The position numbers and the translations under genes are program-made. From NCBI RefSeq assembly GCF_023078495.1, contig NZ_CP095742.1:4233501-4297500 (forward strand): a DNA stretch of 64,000 nt. Reading direction: 5' to 3'. This DNA is from Luteibacter aegosomatissinici. GTDB lineage: Bacteria > Pseudomonadota > Gammaproteobacteria > Xanthomonadales > Rhodanobacteraceae. Below, piece by piece: positions 8,629-15,610 of the stretch. Each line of letters opens with the position of its first letter. Positions within the stretch are counted from its first letter, which is position 1. Under the pieces are notes generated by a model that saw only the letters and a program-made list of their open reading frames with translations, ran no database searches and had not been told where the DNA came from.

Positions 8629-8744
8629 GCCATGCTTCCCCTGTGCGCCAGCGCACGCCAGCATTCGCAAAATCTAGCGAGGGGCTGCCAGAAGTGTCAA
8701 CGACCGTCGCACCGCCCAGCCTGCACACGCTGGACGCGCCGCCT

Positions 8745-8819
8745 GTAGGAGCGTGCTTGCACGCGATGGGGGCTTGCCTCACCGCACCGTTGGCTTTTCG
8801 CGCGCAAGCGCGCTCCTAC
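8745..8819. repeat. Short-form REP doublet
   Basis: GTAGGAGCGTGCTTGCACGCG and its inverted variant flank a short spacer, at the upstream side of the Imm21 block. The left arm carries compensatory changes (GTGCTTGCAC) that keep the hairpin. Confidence 0.88.
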
Positions 8820-8842
8820 GGGGGCGCGGCACGCTTTAGGGT

Positions 8843-9178
8843 TTAGGCCGCCGGGTCGGCTGGTGTGGGAGCTGGCGGTTGCGTCGCCGCCTCGGCGCGC
8901 TTCTGCTTCACCGCTACAACGGCGCGCAGGTTGCGCTCCAGTTCGGCGATGGTGAGCGGGAAATAGTTCTCGTCGCGATCGCTCACGGCCCAGCTGGCAA
9001 GGCGTTTGTCGGTGGCGGCCACGCCAATCGCATTAAGCGCCGCGCGTACCTCATCCGGCTTCAGGTCGGTCGCCTGCAGGATCAACTGCCACAGCCAGTT
9101 CATCCGCTGCGGATCCACCCCGCGCTGCATGGGCGGGCGCGTGTATTCACCGCGGACGGGCGTGTCGTGTTCGCTCAT
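8843..9178 (-). CDS. Small hypothetical protein, weakly DUF1456/YehS-like
   Basis: 111 residues from ATG 9178 (MSEHDTPVRGEYTRPP). The middle section (RMNWLWQLILQATDLKPDEV, later LASWAVSDRDENYFPLTIAE) has the spacing of a helix-rich domain like DUF1456, in which a 'W..-.D..NY' segment follows two helices. The similarity is weak and from memory. It has a Pro/Ala tail, no signal peptide and no membrane segment. It lies between REP clusters, with no operon partner. The longer frame to 9325 is rejected because its extra residues have no coding character. Confidence 0.6.
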   Translation of the reverse strand: MSEHDTPVRGEYTRPPMQRGVDPQRMNWLWQLILQATDLKPDEVRAALNAIGVAATDKRLASWAVSDRDENYFPLTIAELERNLRAVVAVKQKRAEAATQPPAPTPADPAA

Positions 9179-9342
9179 GGCAGGGTCCTTTTTGGCCTGC
9201 GGCCGAGTATAAGCGCGCCGAGCCGTAAACGTTCCCGCCGGCAGATCCCACCAGAGCACGGTGTCGTTTGAAATTCGAACATGGAGCATGGCGATTCCCC
9301 CTGTGGGACCGCAGAACCAACACACCGCTGGGCCTTCACCCT

Positions 9343-9437
9343 GTAGGAGCCCACCCTGTGGGCGACGCTTATCGCGTCAGCGCAACAGGTCCTGAGGCGT
9401 TATCGCGAAAGATGTCGCCCACAGGGTGGGCTCCTAC
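9343..9437. repeat. Long-form REP doublet overlapping a gene end
   Basis: Complete long-form doublet. Its right end (GGGTGGGCTCCTAC) contains the CTA that is the complement of the TAG stop codon of the DUF4019 gene at 9434-9436. Confidence 0.9.
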
Positions 9438-9916
9438 TGGACGAAATTGATTTCGCGCTGCACGGGCCGGATCACGTACCCCACCGGGAGCCACCCATCG
9501 GCTCCCGGGGCCAACGACACCGTCTCGAAAAGCACCGCTTTTGTGTAATGCGCGAGGAAGATCACATTGAGGTAATCGCCGGCCGGAAGCCCGACCGGGT
9601 CGCGCACGCGGGCCATCTCGAACCACTCGCGGCCGACCAGCACGCCGCGATCCACGCGAATCTTGCGCAGGTACCGCACCCACTCGGCGCGCGGCACCAT
9701 CCGCTGCATCATCATCCCGGCCTCCAGCCACATGGCATCGGTACGGCGGGCATCGGAGAGCTGCACCCAGTGCTGGGCACTGGCCAGGGCCTTATCCAGG
9801 GATTTGGGCTGGGGGCCGATCCGCGGCGCATTGGCCACAGTGAGCATCGCGCCCAACGGGGTGGAGGCCGGCCGGCCGGCGGGGGCCTTGCGAACAGGAG
9901 CCGTGGCGCTGGGCAT
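9434..9916 (-). CDS. DUF4019 domain protein
   Basis: 160 residues, function unknown. The order ALASAQHWVQLSDARRTDAMW, then WVRYLRKIRVDRG, then the AGDYLNVIFLAHYTKAV segment and a final WLPVGYVIRP fits the DUF4019 pattern of a small alpha/beta domain. GGGGGAGG six bases before ATG 9916 decides the start; 19 codons further upstream are open but lack a ribosome site. Unlike many DUF4019 proteins it has no signal peptide; the first 40 residues are Pro/Ala-rich. Its TAG stop lies inside the end of a REP doublet, so the last codon or codons may have been set by REP insertion. Confidence 0.72.
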   Translation of the reverse strand: MPSATAPVRKAPAGRPASTPLGAMLTVANAPRIGPQPKSLDKALASAQHWVQLSDARRTDAMWLEAGMMMQRMVPRAEWVRYLRKIRVDRGVLVGREWFEMARVRDPVGLPAGDYLNVIFLAHYTKAVLFETVSLAPGADGWLPVGYVIRPVQREINFVQ

Positions 9917-10165
9917 TGGGAACCTCCCCCGAGAATACGGCTCCAGCTTGGGCGGGCCGGGCGAATGCGGCAATTCGGCTAGAGGGGGTAATCCGTTCGG
10001 CCACGGCGCGGGCGGAGCCTACAAGATGGCCGGAAAAGTGGGCCTTAGGCCCCAATATCCAGCGGGCGCCGACCACGCCGAGCCGGTCGTCGCACCGCTC
10101 AACAGGCTATTTGGCAATCCATAGTCTGTAGATCGCCCAATGACGGGTGATACCAGAGACACACC

Positions 10166-10525
10166 ATGAAACGGAAAGCCGCCATCGCGCTGGTGGCATG
10201 CCTGGCCAGTTTTCAGGCAAGCGCCAGCGTGAAATCACTTAGCCGAGCCAACTGTATTGCCGGCATCATCAATGAGTCGGTCACCTACGACCGCCCCTCG
10301 ATGATGAGTCACTTCATGTACACCATGAGCGAGCATGTCGGGTTTGGCGCCGTCGCCGGGCACGCCGTGACTGCGCACTGGGCCTCCACATGGCGTTCGT
10401 ACGCTGGCGACACGGGGGACAGCAACCACAACACGGTAAGCGGCACCCACATCTTCGGCGACAACATGTCTTCGCTCGCCGTCGAACGGACGATCGCAAC
10501 CGACTGTAACCTGACGGAGTGGTGA
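10166..10525 (+). CDS. Small exported hypothetical protein
   Basis: 119 residues with a good signal peptide (MKRKAAIALVACLASFQASA). The mature protein is about 100 residues, with one cysteine near each end (RANCIAG and ATDCNLTEW), which suggests a disulfide across the domain. It is histidine- and methionine-rich in the middle (MMSHFMYTMSEHVGF). I do not recognise the family. The stop codon is followed after one base by the ATG of the next gene, so the two are translationally coupled and probably work together. Confidence 0.7.
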   Translation: MKRKAAIALVACLASFQASASVKSLSRANCIAGIINESVTYDRPSMMSHFMYTMSEHVGFGAVAGHAVTAHWASTWRSYAGDTGDSNHNTVSGTHIFGDNMSSLAVERTIATDCNLTEW

Positions 10526-10526
10526 C

Positions 10527-11306
10527 ATGACAAGCCGAATCATCGCCATGGCGTTCATGCTGAGCATCCCGGCCGCCGCCGCAACCGATGTCCCGCCCCA
10601 GGCCGCGAACGAACGGAATCCCTCAGCCATCGTTCCTGAAGCAAGCCGACTCGATGCCATGCGGTCCGGCGTCGACCTTAGCCGGCTGTCGACAAAGCCA
10701 GGCGTACACATCGTTGCGCTCGCCGATTCTCCCTTTACCGGCGCACTGGCAGATCAGATCCGCAGCGACATACAGGCGCAGGCTGAACAGGGCAGCTTCC
10801 TTTCGACCCAGGATAACGACGCGGCACTACGCCCCGCGGCTCGCGGCCCCAAAAACCGTCTCGAGCGGTGGCTCGATACCTCGTACCCCTCCCTCGATGC
10901 CGCGCGCCCCCACCTCCGCTACGACGCCATGTCGGTTGCCGGCACCGCGCTGGCGCACACCCCCGTGCAGGACATCTATCCGAGCGGAAAACTCGACAAG
11001 GGGAAATGGAGCGGAGTCACCCGCACCTGGCTCGTATCAGGCCTCGGCAACATCCAGCTGAGCGAAGCCGAGTACCGCGAATCAGGGACGTCCATTACGC
11101 TCATTCGCGAGTGGCTCAATACCCAGGTATCCGGGTTTCCCGCCACGCTGAAAACGGTCCGATACGCATCAGGTACGACTGTCGTGTCCGTGGCATGGGT
11201 GACGGATTCAACCTCGTACGAACTGGCTCTACGGCCCCTGGACCCAAAGGCGGTAAAAGCCAACGAACAAGCGCTTCTCGCCTTGGCTAACGACCTCGGC
11301 CGTTAG
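10527..11306 (+). CDS. Exported hypothetical protein, second of a coupled pair
   Basis: 259 residues beginning MTSRIIAMAFMLSIPAAAA, a signal peptide. The mature domain has no cysteine cluster or catalytic motif that I recognise; a beta-rich C-terminal half (GVTRTWLVSGLGNIQLSEAE, VVSVAWVTDSTSYELALRP) suggests a small binding fold. It begins one base after the preceding stop codon. The G+C of this pair looks a little lower than that of its neighbours. It is convergent with the gene at 11372, with a strong hairpin between them. Confidence 0.7.
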   Translation: MTSRIIAMAFMLSIPAAAATDVPPQAANERNPSAIVPEASRLDAMRSGVDLSRLSTKPGVHIVALADSPFTGALADQIRSDIQAQAEQGSFLSTQDNDAALRPAARGPKNRLERWLDTSYPSLDAARPHLRYDAMSVAGTALAHTPVQDIYPSGKLDKGKWSGVTRTWLVSGLGNIQLSEAEYRESGTSITLIREWLNTQVSGFPATLKTVRYASGTTVVSVAWVTDSTSYELALRPLDPKAVKANEQALLALANDLGR

Positions 11307-11313
11307 GTGATAT

Positions 11314-11346
11314 GGCGGCAATGGCGCCTTCCGTTCCATTGCCGCC
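11314..11346. terminator. Hairpin between convergent genes
   Basis: GGCGGCAATGG at 11314-11324 pairs perfectly with CCATTGCCGCC at 11336-11346 around an 11-base loop. There is no run of T on either side, so it is a possible bidirectional transcript-end structure rather than a classic intrinsic terminator. Confidence 0.5.
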
Positions 11347-11371
11347 AGCCCATCAACCGAGGCGCGATTAG

Positions 11372-12055
11372 TCAGCGCTTGCCGAAGGCCAGCACTTCCG
11401 CCGTATAGGTCTCGACCACCAGGCTGAAGGGCTGGTTGTCCTGGGTGTAGAGGATGGCGCGGTGGCGCAGCACGTCGTGCGGGATCGGCAGGGGGCCCTG
11501 CCCGGCCGCAGGCAGCGGCGCCTCCATCTCCCAGCCCTTGGGCAGGGGCGACCACAACAGGTCGGCACTGATCGTCTGGCGGCGGAAATGCAGGCCCTGC
11601 ACCACCTTGCCAAACGGCTGGTCGGTGCTATCCAGCACCTGGTTCATTTCCGGGGTGAGCCGTGCCGGGACGTACCAGTTATCGGCCTCGGACAGCACAT
11701 GGCCGTCGCAGGCCAACTGCACGCGGCGATAGCGGACGGGCTCGTCGGCACCGATTCCCAGCGCGGCGCGATCCTCCGCCGGCAGCGGCTTGTCCTGGCC
11801 CTTCACCCGGTTCGCCACGATCTTCGCTTCCGGCGCCAGGCCGTGATCGCCGCACCAGCGCTCAAGGGTGAGCGTGGCGCTGGCATGGCTGAGCAGATCG
11901 GCGTTCAGCGTTTCCAGCAGCGCCAGCGCCTGCGTGCGCGAGGCGATATCGTTGGTGAAGGGCGTGCGCGCCTCGGACGGCGACGAGACCGAAGCCATCA
12001 CCGCAATCGAACCCGCCACCATGATCGTCTTCGCCACCATCACCGACACCTGCAT
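11372..12055 (-). CDS. Exported protein with chorismate lyase/UTRA-like fold (tentative)
   Basis: 227 residues from ATG 12055; the frame upstream is translated REP sequence. A hydrophobic segment after MQVSVMVAKTIMVAG acts as signal peptide or anchor. The body has the pattern VRYRRVQLACDGHVLSEADNW, then VPARLT, then FGKVVQGLHFRRQ and VLRHRAILYTQDNQPFSLVV with VETYTAEVLAF. This recalls UbiC-type chorismate lyases and UTRA domains (an R.R.V.L..D..PL pattern, E in the final strand). Those are cytosolic enzymes or ligand sensors, so an exported version is unusual and its activity is unknown. No ubiA is nearby. Confidence 0.6.
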   Translation of the reverse strand: MQVSVMVAKTIMVAGSIAVMASVSSPSEARTPFTNDIASRTQALALLETLNADLLSHASATLTLERWCGDHGLAPEAKIVANRVKGQDKPLPAEDRAALGIGADEPVRYRRVQLACDGHVLSEADNWYVPARLTPEMNQVLDSTDQPFGKVVQGLHFRRQTISADLLWSPLPKGWEMEAPLPAAGQGPLPIPHDVLRHRAILYTQDNQPFSLVVETYTAEVLAFGKR

Positions 12056-12061
12056 GTTCGT

Positions 12062-12083
12062 GTAGGAGCGCGCTTGCGCGCGA
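12062..12083 (+). repeat. Single short-form REP
   Basis: GTAGGAGCGCGCTTGCGCGC lies directly upstream of the gene starting at 12055, within ten bases of its start codon. Confidence 0.85.
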
Positions 12084-12148
12084 CCCCAGGCCATCACCAG
12101 CCCGCTATTATCCGCCCATCCGCGACCCTGCGTAAGTGAGGCCCTGGC

Positions 12149-12472
12149 ATGGCATTCCCGACTGATCGAGCGACCCTTTCGTTGCAGGAAATCTATACGG
12201 AAGCCAATTACACGACGGTGATGACGTTCGACCGGTTCGATGAATTACTGACGCATGTCGCCTATGAGTTGAAGGTACCCGTGGGCAAGCTGAGGGTAAC
12301 GGACCGGTTCGATCAGGAGCTAAAGCCCGCCGGAAGGCCCGAATGGGATGGCGGATTTGCCAGCCTCGCCATCGATATTGAGCAAGGCTTGAAACGGCAC
12401 AAGCGAAAGCATGAAAGGCCCATCCTGTGGACCGTCGACGAGTACCTTCGCCTGATGAACGAACTCTATTAA
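12149..12472 (+). CDS. Small hypothetical protein, possibly acyl-carrier-like
   Basis: 107 residues, no signal peptide. The sequence FDELLTHVAYELKVPVGKLR, then DRFDQEL, then FASLAIDIEQGLKRHK and WTVDEYLRLMNELY has the helix spacing of an acyl-carrier-like domain such as DUF1493. However, it lacks the D-S-L phosphopantetheine motif, so it could not carry an acyl group in the usual way. It stands alone between two REPs and is divergent from the gene at 11372. Family assignment is weak. Confidence 0.6.
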   Translation: MAFPTDRATLSLQEIYTEANYTTVMTFDRFDELLTHVAYELKVPVGKLRVTDRFDQELKPAGRPEWDGGFASLAIDIEQGLKRHKRKHERPILWTVDEYLRLMNELY

Positions 12473-12489
12473 TTCAGCCAAGGCCTGTT

Positions 12490-12556
12490 GTAGGAGCGCG
12501 CTTGCGCGCGACCCCACGTCAGTGCGAGCACCCCTCGCGTGCAAGCACGCTCCTAC
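12490..12556. repeat. Short-form REP doublet
   Basis: Two inverted short REPs (left GCGCGCTTGCGCGC, right GCGTGCAAGCACGC). They end 14 bases from the trpE stop codon and may form its transcript end. Confidence 0.88.
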
Positions 12557-12569
12557 ATACAAGGGCGGG

Positions 12570-14045
12570 TTACAGGCCCTTGGCGGCCTGGGCTACCGCA
12601 CGGAATAGGGCGCGGCCCTTGTTCATGGTTTCTTCCCACTCGGCTGCGGGGTCGGAATCGTAGACCACGCCGCCGCCGGCCTGGACGTGCAGGCGGCCGT
12701 CCTGGATGACCGCCGTGCGAATCGCGATCGCGGTATCCGCATCGCCCCACCAGCCAAGCCAGCCGATGGCGCCGGCGTAGATGTTGCGCTTGAAGGGCTC
12801 CAGTTCCTGGATGATCTCCAGCGCACGGATCTTCGGCGCACCGCTGACGGTGCCGGCCGGGAACGTCGCCTTGATCACATCCATGTACGACATGCCGTCC
12901 TTGATATCGCCTTCCACCTGGGAAACGATGTGCATGACGTGCGAGTAGCGTTCCACCACGAACGATTCGGCGAGCTCCACCGTGCCGGTCTGGCTCACGC
13001 GGCCCACGTCGTTGCGGCCCAGGTCGATGAGCATGAGGTGCTCGGCGCGTTCCTTCGGATCGGCCAGCAGCTCGGTTTCGAGCGCGATGTCCTCGGCTTC
13101 ATCCTTGCCGCGGCGGCGGGTGCCGGCGATGGGGCGCAGCACGACGCGGCCGTTCTTCAGGCGCACCAGGATCTCCGGCGAGGAGCCCACGATCTGGGTG
13201 GGACCGATATCGATGAAGAACATGTACGGCGACGGGTTCATCGCGCGCAGGGCGCGGTACACATCCACCGGACGGGCGTTGAAGCCGATGCTCAGGCGCT
13301 GCGAGGGCACCACCTGGAAGATATCGCCCGCGCGGATGTACTCCTGCGCGGTGCGCACCATGGCTTCGTATTCTTCGCGGGTGAACGAGGATTTGAAATC
13401 GGATTCGTCGAGGGCGACTGACTGTTGGATCTGCGGGTAGCTCACCCCGCCCTGGCGCAGGCGGAAGGTGAGCGCATCCAGCCGGCGCATCGCCTCGGCG
13501 TAGGCCTGCGGGCGCGACGGATCGGCATGGACGATGAGGTACAGGCGGCCCTTCAAGTTATCGAACACCGCCAGCTCATCGGCCAGCATGAGCAGCACAT
13601 CGGGGGTGCCCAGCTCATCGGTCTTGTCCCACTGGGCCAGGCGCTCTTCGATATAGCCGATGGTCTCGAAGCCGAAATAACCGACCAGGCCGCCGGTGAA
13701 GTCGGGCAGGCCCGGCAGCTTCGGCACCTCGTACTGCTTGCGCAGCACCTCGATCTCGGCCAGGGGATCCGCCAGGTGGCGGGTCTCGACCACCTCGCCG
13801 TTCTCTTCCACCTCCAGTTCATGCCCGCGCAGGCGGTACACGCGCTTTGCCGGCAGGCCGATCATGGAATGGCGGCCCCAGGTCGCCCCACCCTCCACGG
13901 ATTCGAACAGGAAGGTGTACGGGCCATCGGCCAGCTTCAGGTAAACCGAGAGGGGGGTATCGAGATCGGAGAACACCTCGCGCACCAGCGGGATACGGGT
14001 GTAGCCCTGCGCGGCGTAGGCGTCGAATTGTTCGCGGGAGATCAT
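12570..14045 (-). CDS. trpE: Anthranilate synthase component I
   Basis: Makes anthranilate from chorismate and ammonia or glutamine, the first committed step of tryptophan synthesis; cytosolic. 491 residues, full length. The N-terminal domain carries the feedback-site LLES-like segment (TFLFESVEGG). The catalytic domain shows FQVVPSQRL, MNPSPYMFFID, SSPEILVR, RPIAGTRRRG, LIDLGRNDVGRV, and FPAGTVSGAPKIRALEII. These are all TrpE hallmarks, and the PAGTVSGAPK stretch binds chorismate. The start ATG at 14045 gives MISREQFDAYA, standard for xanthomonads. trpG, trpD and trpC are not in the window; the downstream neighbour is on the other strand. No leader-peptide attenuator is evident upstream. Confidence 0.97.
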   Translation of the reverse strand: MISREQFDAYAAQGYTRIPLVREVFSDLDTPLSVYLKLADGPYTFLFESVEGGATWGRHSMIGLPAKRVYRLRGHELEVEENGEVVETRHLADPLAEIEVLRKQYEVPKLPGLPDFTGGLVGYFGFETIGYIEERLAQWDKTDELGTPDVLLMLADELAVFDNLKGRLYLIVHADPSRPQAYAEAMRRLDALTFRLRQGGVSYPQIQQSVALDESDFKSSFTREEYEAMVRTAQEYIRAGDIFQVVPSQRLSIGFNARPVDVYRALRAMNPSPYMFFIDIGPTQIVGSSPEILVRLKNGRVVLRPIAGTRRRGKDEAEDIALETELLADPKERAEHLMLIDLGRNDVGRVSQTGTVELAESFVVERYSHVMHIVSQVEGDIKDGMSYMDVIKATFPAGTVSGAPKIRALEIIQELEPFKRNIYAGAIGWLGWWGDADTAIAIRTAVIQDGRLHVQAGGGVVYDSDPAAEWEETMNKGRALFRAVAQAAKGL

Positions 14046-14161
14046 GGGGTCTGGGGATGCCCGGTGGGGTGACCTTGGATTGTAGGGCTAATTGGCTTGT
14101 GTGCCCTACCCGGGGGTGCCGGTTGCCTTGGTGGGCGGGCCGCATCGTGATGCCACCCCCT

Positions 14162-14183
14162 GTAGGAGCGTGCTTGCACGCGA
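14162..14183 (+). repeat. Single short-form REP
   Basis: GTAGGAGCGTGCTTGCACGCG lies in the divergent gap between trpE and the exported protein gene at 14230. Confidence 0.85.
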
Positions 14184-14229
14184 TAAAACCTGGCGACAAC
14201 GCACGCCCCTTCCCGGGTATCGTCTTGGC

Positions 14230-14796
14230 ATGAAAACCCGCCCCCTGACCGCCATGCTCGCCCTTTTCCTCGCGGTGCCCATGGCAGCGAATGCGACGCC
14301 GCCCGAGGTACCCACCCTTTCGGCAGCATTGACCCAAGCCCTCACCGAGGCAGGCAGTCAGCCGGGAAGCCAGGCATCGCGATGCGAGCGGTCTTTCCGC
14401 GAGTACCTCGCTGACACATCGCGCGCGGTAGACCCGCTACTCGCCAAGGCCCACGGTAGCTTCGCAGTGCTCTGGTCAGTCGCCGAAGACGGACGCATCT
14501 CCGGCGCCTGGATAGTCCGGCAGACCCCATCAGGCCGATGGCTGGTGAGCCTCCGCAGCGACGACCCGCCAGAAGACACCGAACTCAACGCGGCAGACGC
14601 AAGGCGGTTCACCGCGGCGTGGAAGCGAGTGATGACTGGAAAGATCACCGAAGTGAGGGATGTCGCTGACGGGTCATGCACCCTTACTTACGATGGAAGG
14701 CATGCGCGACTGTTTCGTCCAGGCTATGGGATCGCTAGCCGGGCTGATGATGCGCTGCAGGTGGCGTTGACGGTTCTTGATGACGCGTGGCGTTAG
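14230..14796 (+). CDS. Exported hypothetical protein
   Basis: 188 residues from ATG 14230 (MKTRPLTAMLALFLAVPMAA), a clear signal peptide ending near ANA. The longer frame from 14092 runs through a REP and is rejected. The mature protein has two cysteines (SRCERSF and DGSCTLTYDG) and a beta-rich middle (SFAVLWSVAEDGRISGAWIV). No family recognised. It is divergent from trpE and ends convergently 41 bases from the last gene of the Rhs locus. Confidence 0.7.
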   Translation: MKTRPLTAMLALFLAVPMAANATPPEVPTLSAALTQALTEAGSQPGSQASRCERSFREYLADTSRAVDPLLAKAHGSFAVLWSVAEDGRISGAWIVRQTPSGRWLVSLRSDDPPEDTELNAADARRFTAAWKRVMTGKITEVRDVADGSCTLTYDGRHARLFRPGYGIASRADDALQVALTVLDDAWR

Positions 14797-14837
14797 CAAC
14801 ATACGCGGCCAGGATTGGAGCGCCGCGGAAATCAATG

Positions 14838-15251
14838 TCACTCTTGCCGCATCGCGTTGGATCCGTCGATGTCAATCTGCTCGCCAAAGACACAGACGAT
14901 CACGACATAGCACTGCGCGTATCGCATCTCCTTCAGCGCGAAATCATCCGCAGGAACACCCTCCGAGATCCGTCCGGCATACGTTGCCTGGACAGTGGCT
15001 ATGGGGCCCGAAACGACTGCCGTCACCTCAGCTAAACGCCCGACGTCATCTCCGTACTCAAGCAACGAACGTACCCGTACATCCTTGTCCGAAACGGTCC
15101 CGGTGACGTTACTGATGCGACGATCCATTGCCGCGATCCTTCTGGCGGAAACTGAGAACGGAAGGTTATCGACGCATGTCGCCACGCCGTAGATCATCAT
15201 CAACACTGCGGATGATCGCAACGCCGGCATTTTTAGTCGCCTCATCCGCAT
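14838..15251 (-). CDS. Hypothetical anchored periplasmic protein, immunity candidate
   Basis: About 137 residues from ATG 15251 (an ATG at 15245 is equally possible). After a basic stretch there is one hydrophobic segment (ALRSSAVLMMIYGVATCV), so the rest is probably periplasmic: a small domain with two late cysteines (YAQCYVVIVCVFGEQ). It is the third gene of the Rhs locus, 29 bases after the membrane-protein gene. The region is visibly less G+C-rich than the flanking housekeeping genes. For a toxin that attacks peptidoglycan, a periplasm-facing protein here is a reasonable immunity candidate, but no known immunity family is recognised. Confidence 0.6.
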   Translation of the reverse strand: MRMRRLKMPALRSSAVLMMIYGVATCVDNLPFSVSARRIAAMDRRISNVTGTVSDKDVRVRSLLEYGDDVGRLAEVTAVVSGPIATVQATYAGRISEGVPADDFALKEMRYAQCYVVIVCVFGEQIDIDGSNAMRQE

Positions 15252-15280
15252 TCGAGCCAGTCCGTGATTTGACCAATGGC

Positions 15281-15610
15281 TTACCACTGAATGATCGGTA
15301 AAATGAGCATAATCGCCGACACAACAATCCCAAGACCACCCAGACACGTGACGACGTACGCCGCTCTCAAATCAAAGGTCCTTGGGAACCATAAAACACC
15401 GATATTGAGCGCAATAATGCCCAACGCAGGAGCAACCTGGAGCACCAGGACCATCTTCCACGTGAGCTCCGGCGGATTGCCCTTCCATAAGGCCATCGAT
15501 GCCCCAAACCAGAACAGTCCAACGTAGAGCAAATAGATTACGCAAGTGACTATGGCAACGAATGTCACGATCCATCTAGCCGCAATGTAAATTGTCTCTT
15601 GTTTATGCAT
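15281..15610 (-). CDS. Small multi-pass membrane protein coupled to the Rhs gene
   Basis: 109 residues with about three transmembrane helices (IVTFVAIVTCVIYLLYVGL, VLVLQVAPALGIIALNIGVL, and VVTCLGGLGIVVSAIMLILP). Its ATG shares a base with the Rhs stop codon (TAATG), so it is translated together with the toxin-bearing gene, the usual arrangement for an immunity gene. The base composition is lower in G+C than the genome around it. No named immunity family fits; some peptidoglycan-active toxins do have membrane-bound immunity proteins. Confidence 0.75.
   Translation of the reverse strand: MHKQETIYIAARWIVTFVAIVTCVIYLLYVGLFWFGASMALWKGNPPELTWKMVLVLQVAPALGIIALNIGVLWFPRTFDLRAAYVVTCLGGLGIVVSAIMLILPIIQW

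Noticed and set aside
14046..14229. Tryptophan leader-peptide attenuator before trpE
   Set aside because: No short frame with adjacent Trp codons before a terminator hairpin is visible on the minus strand.
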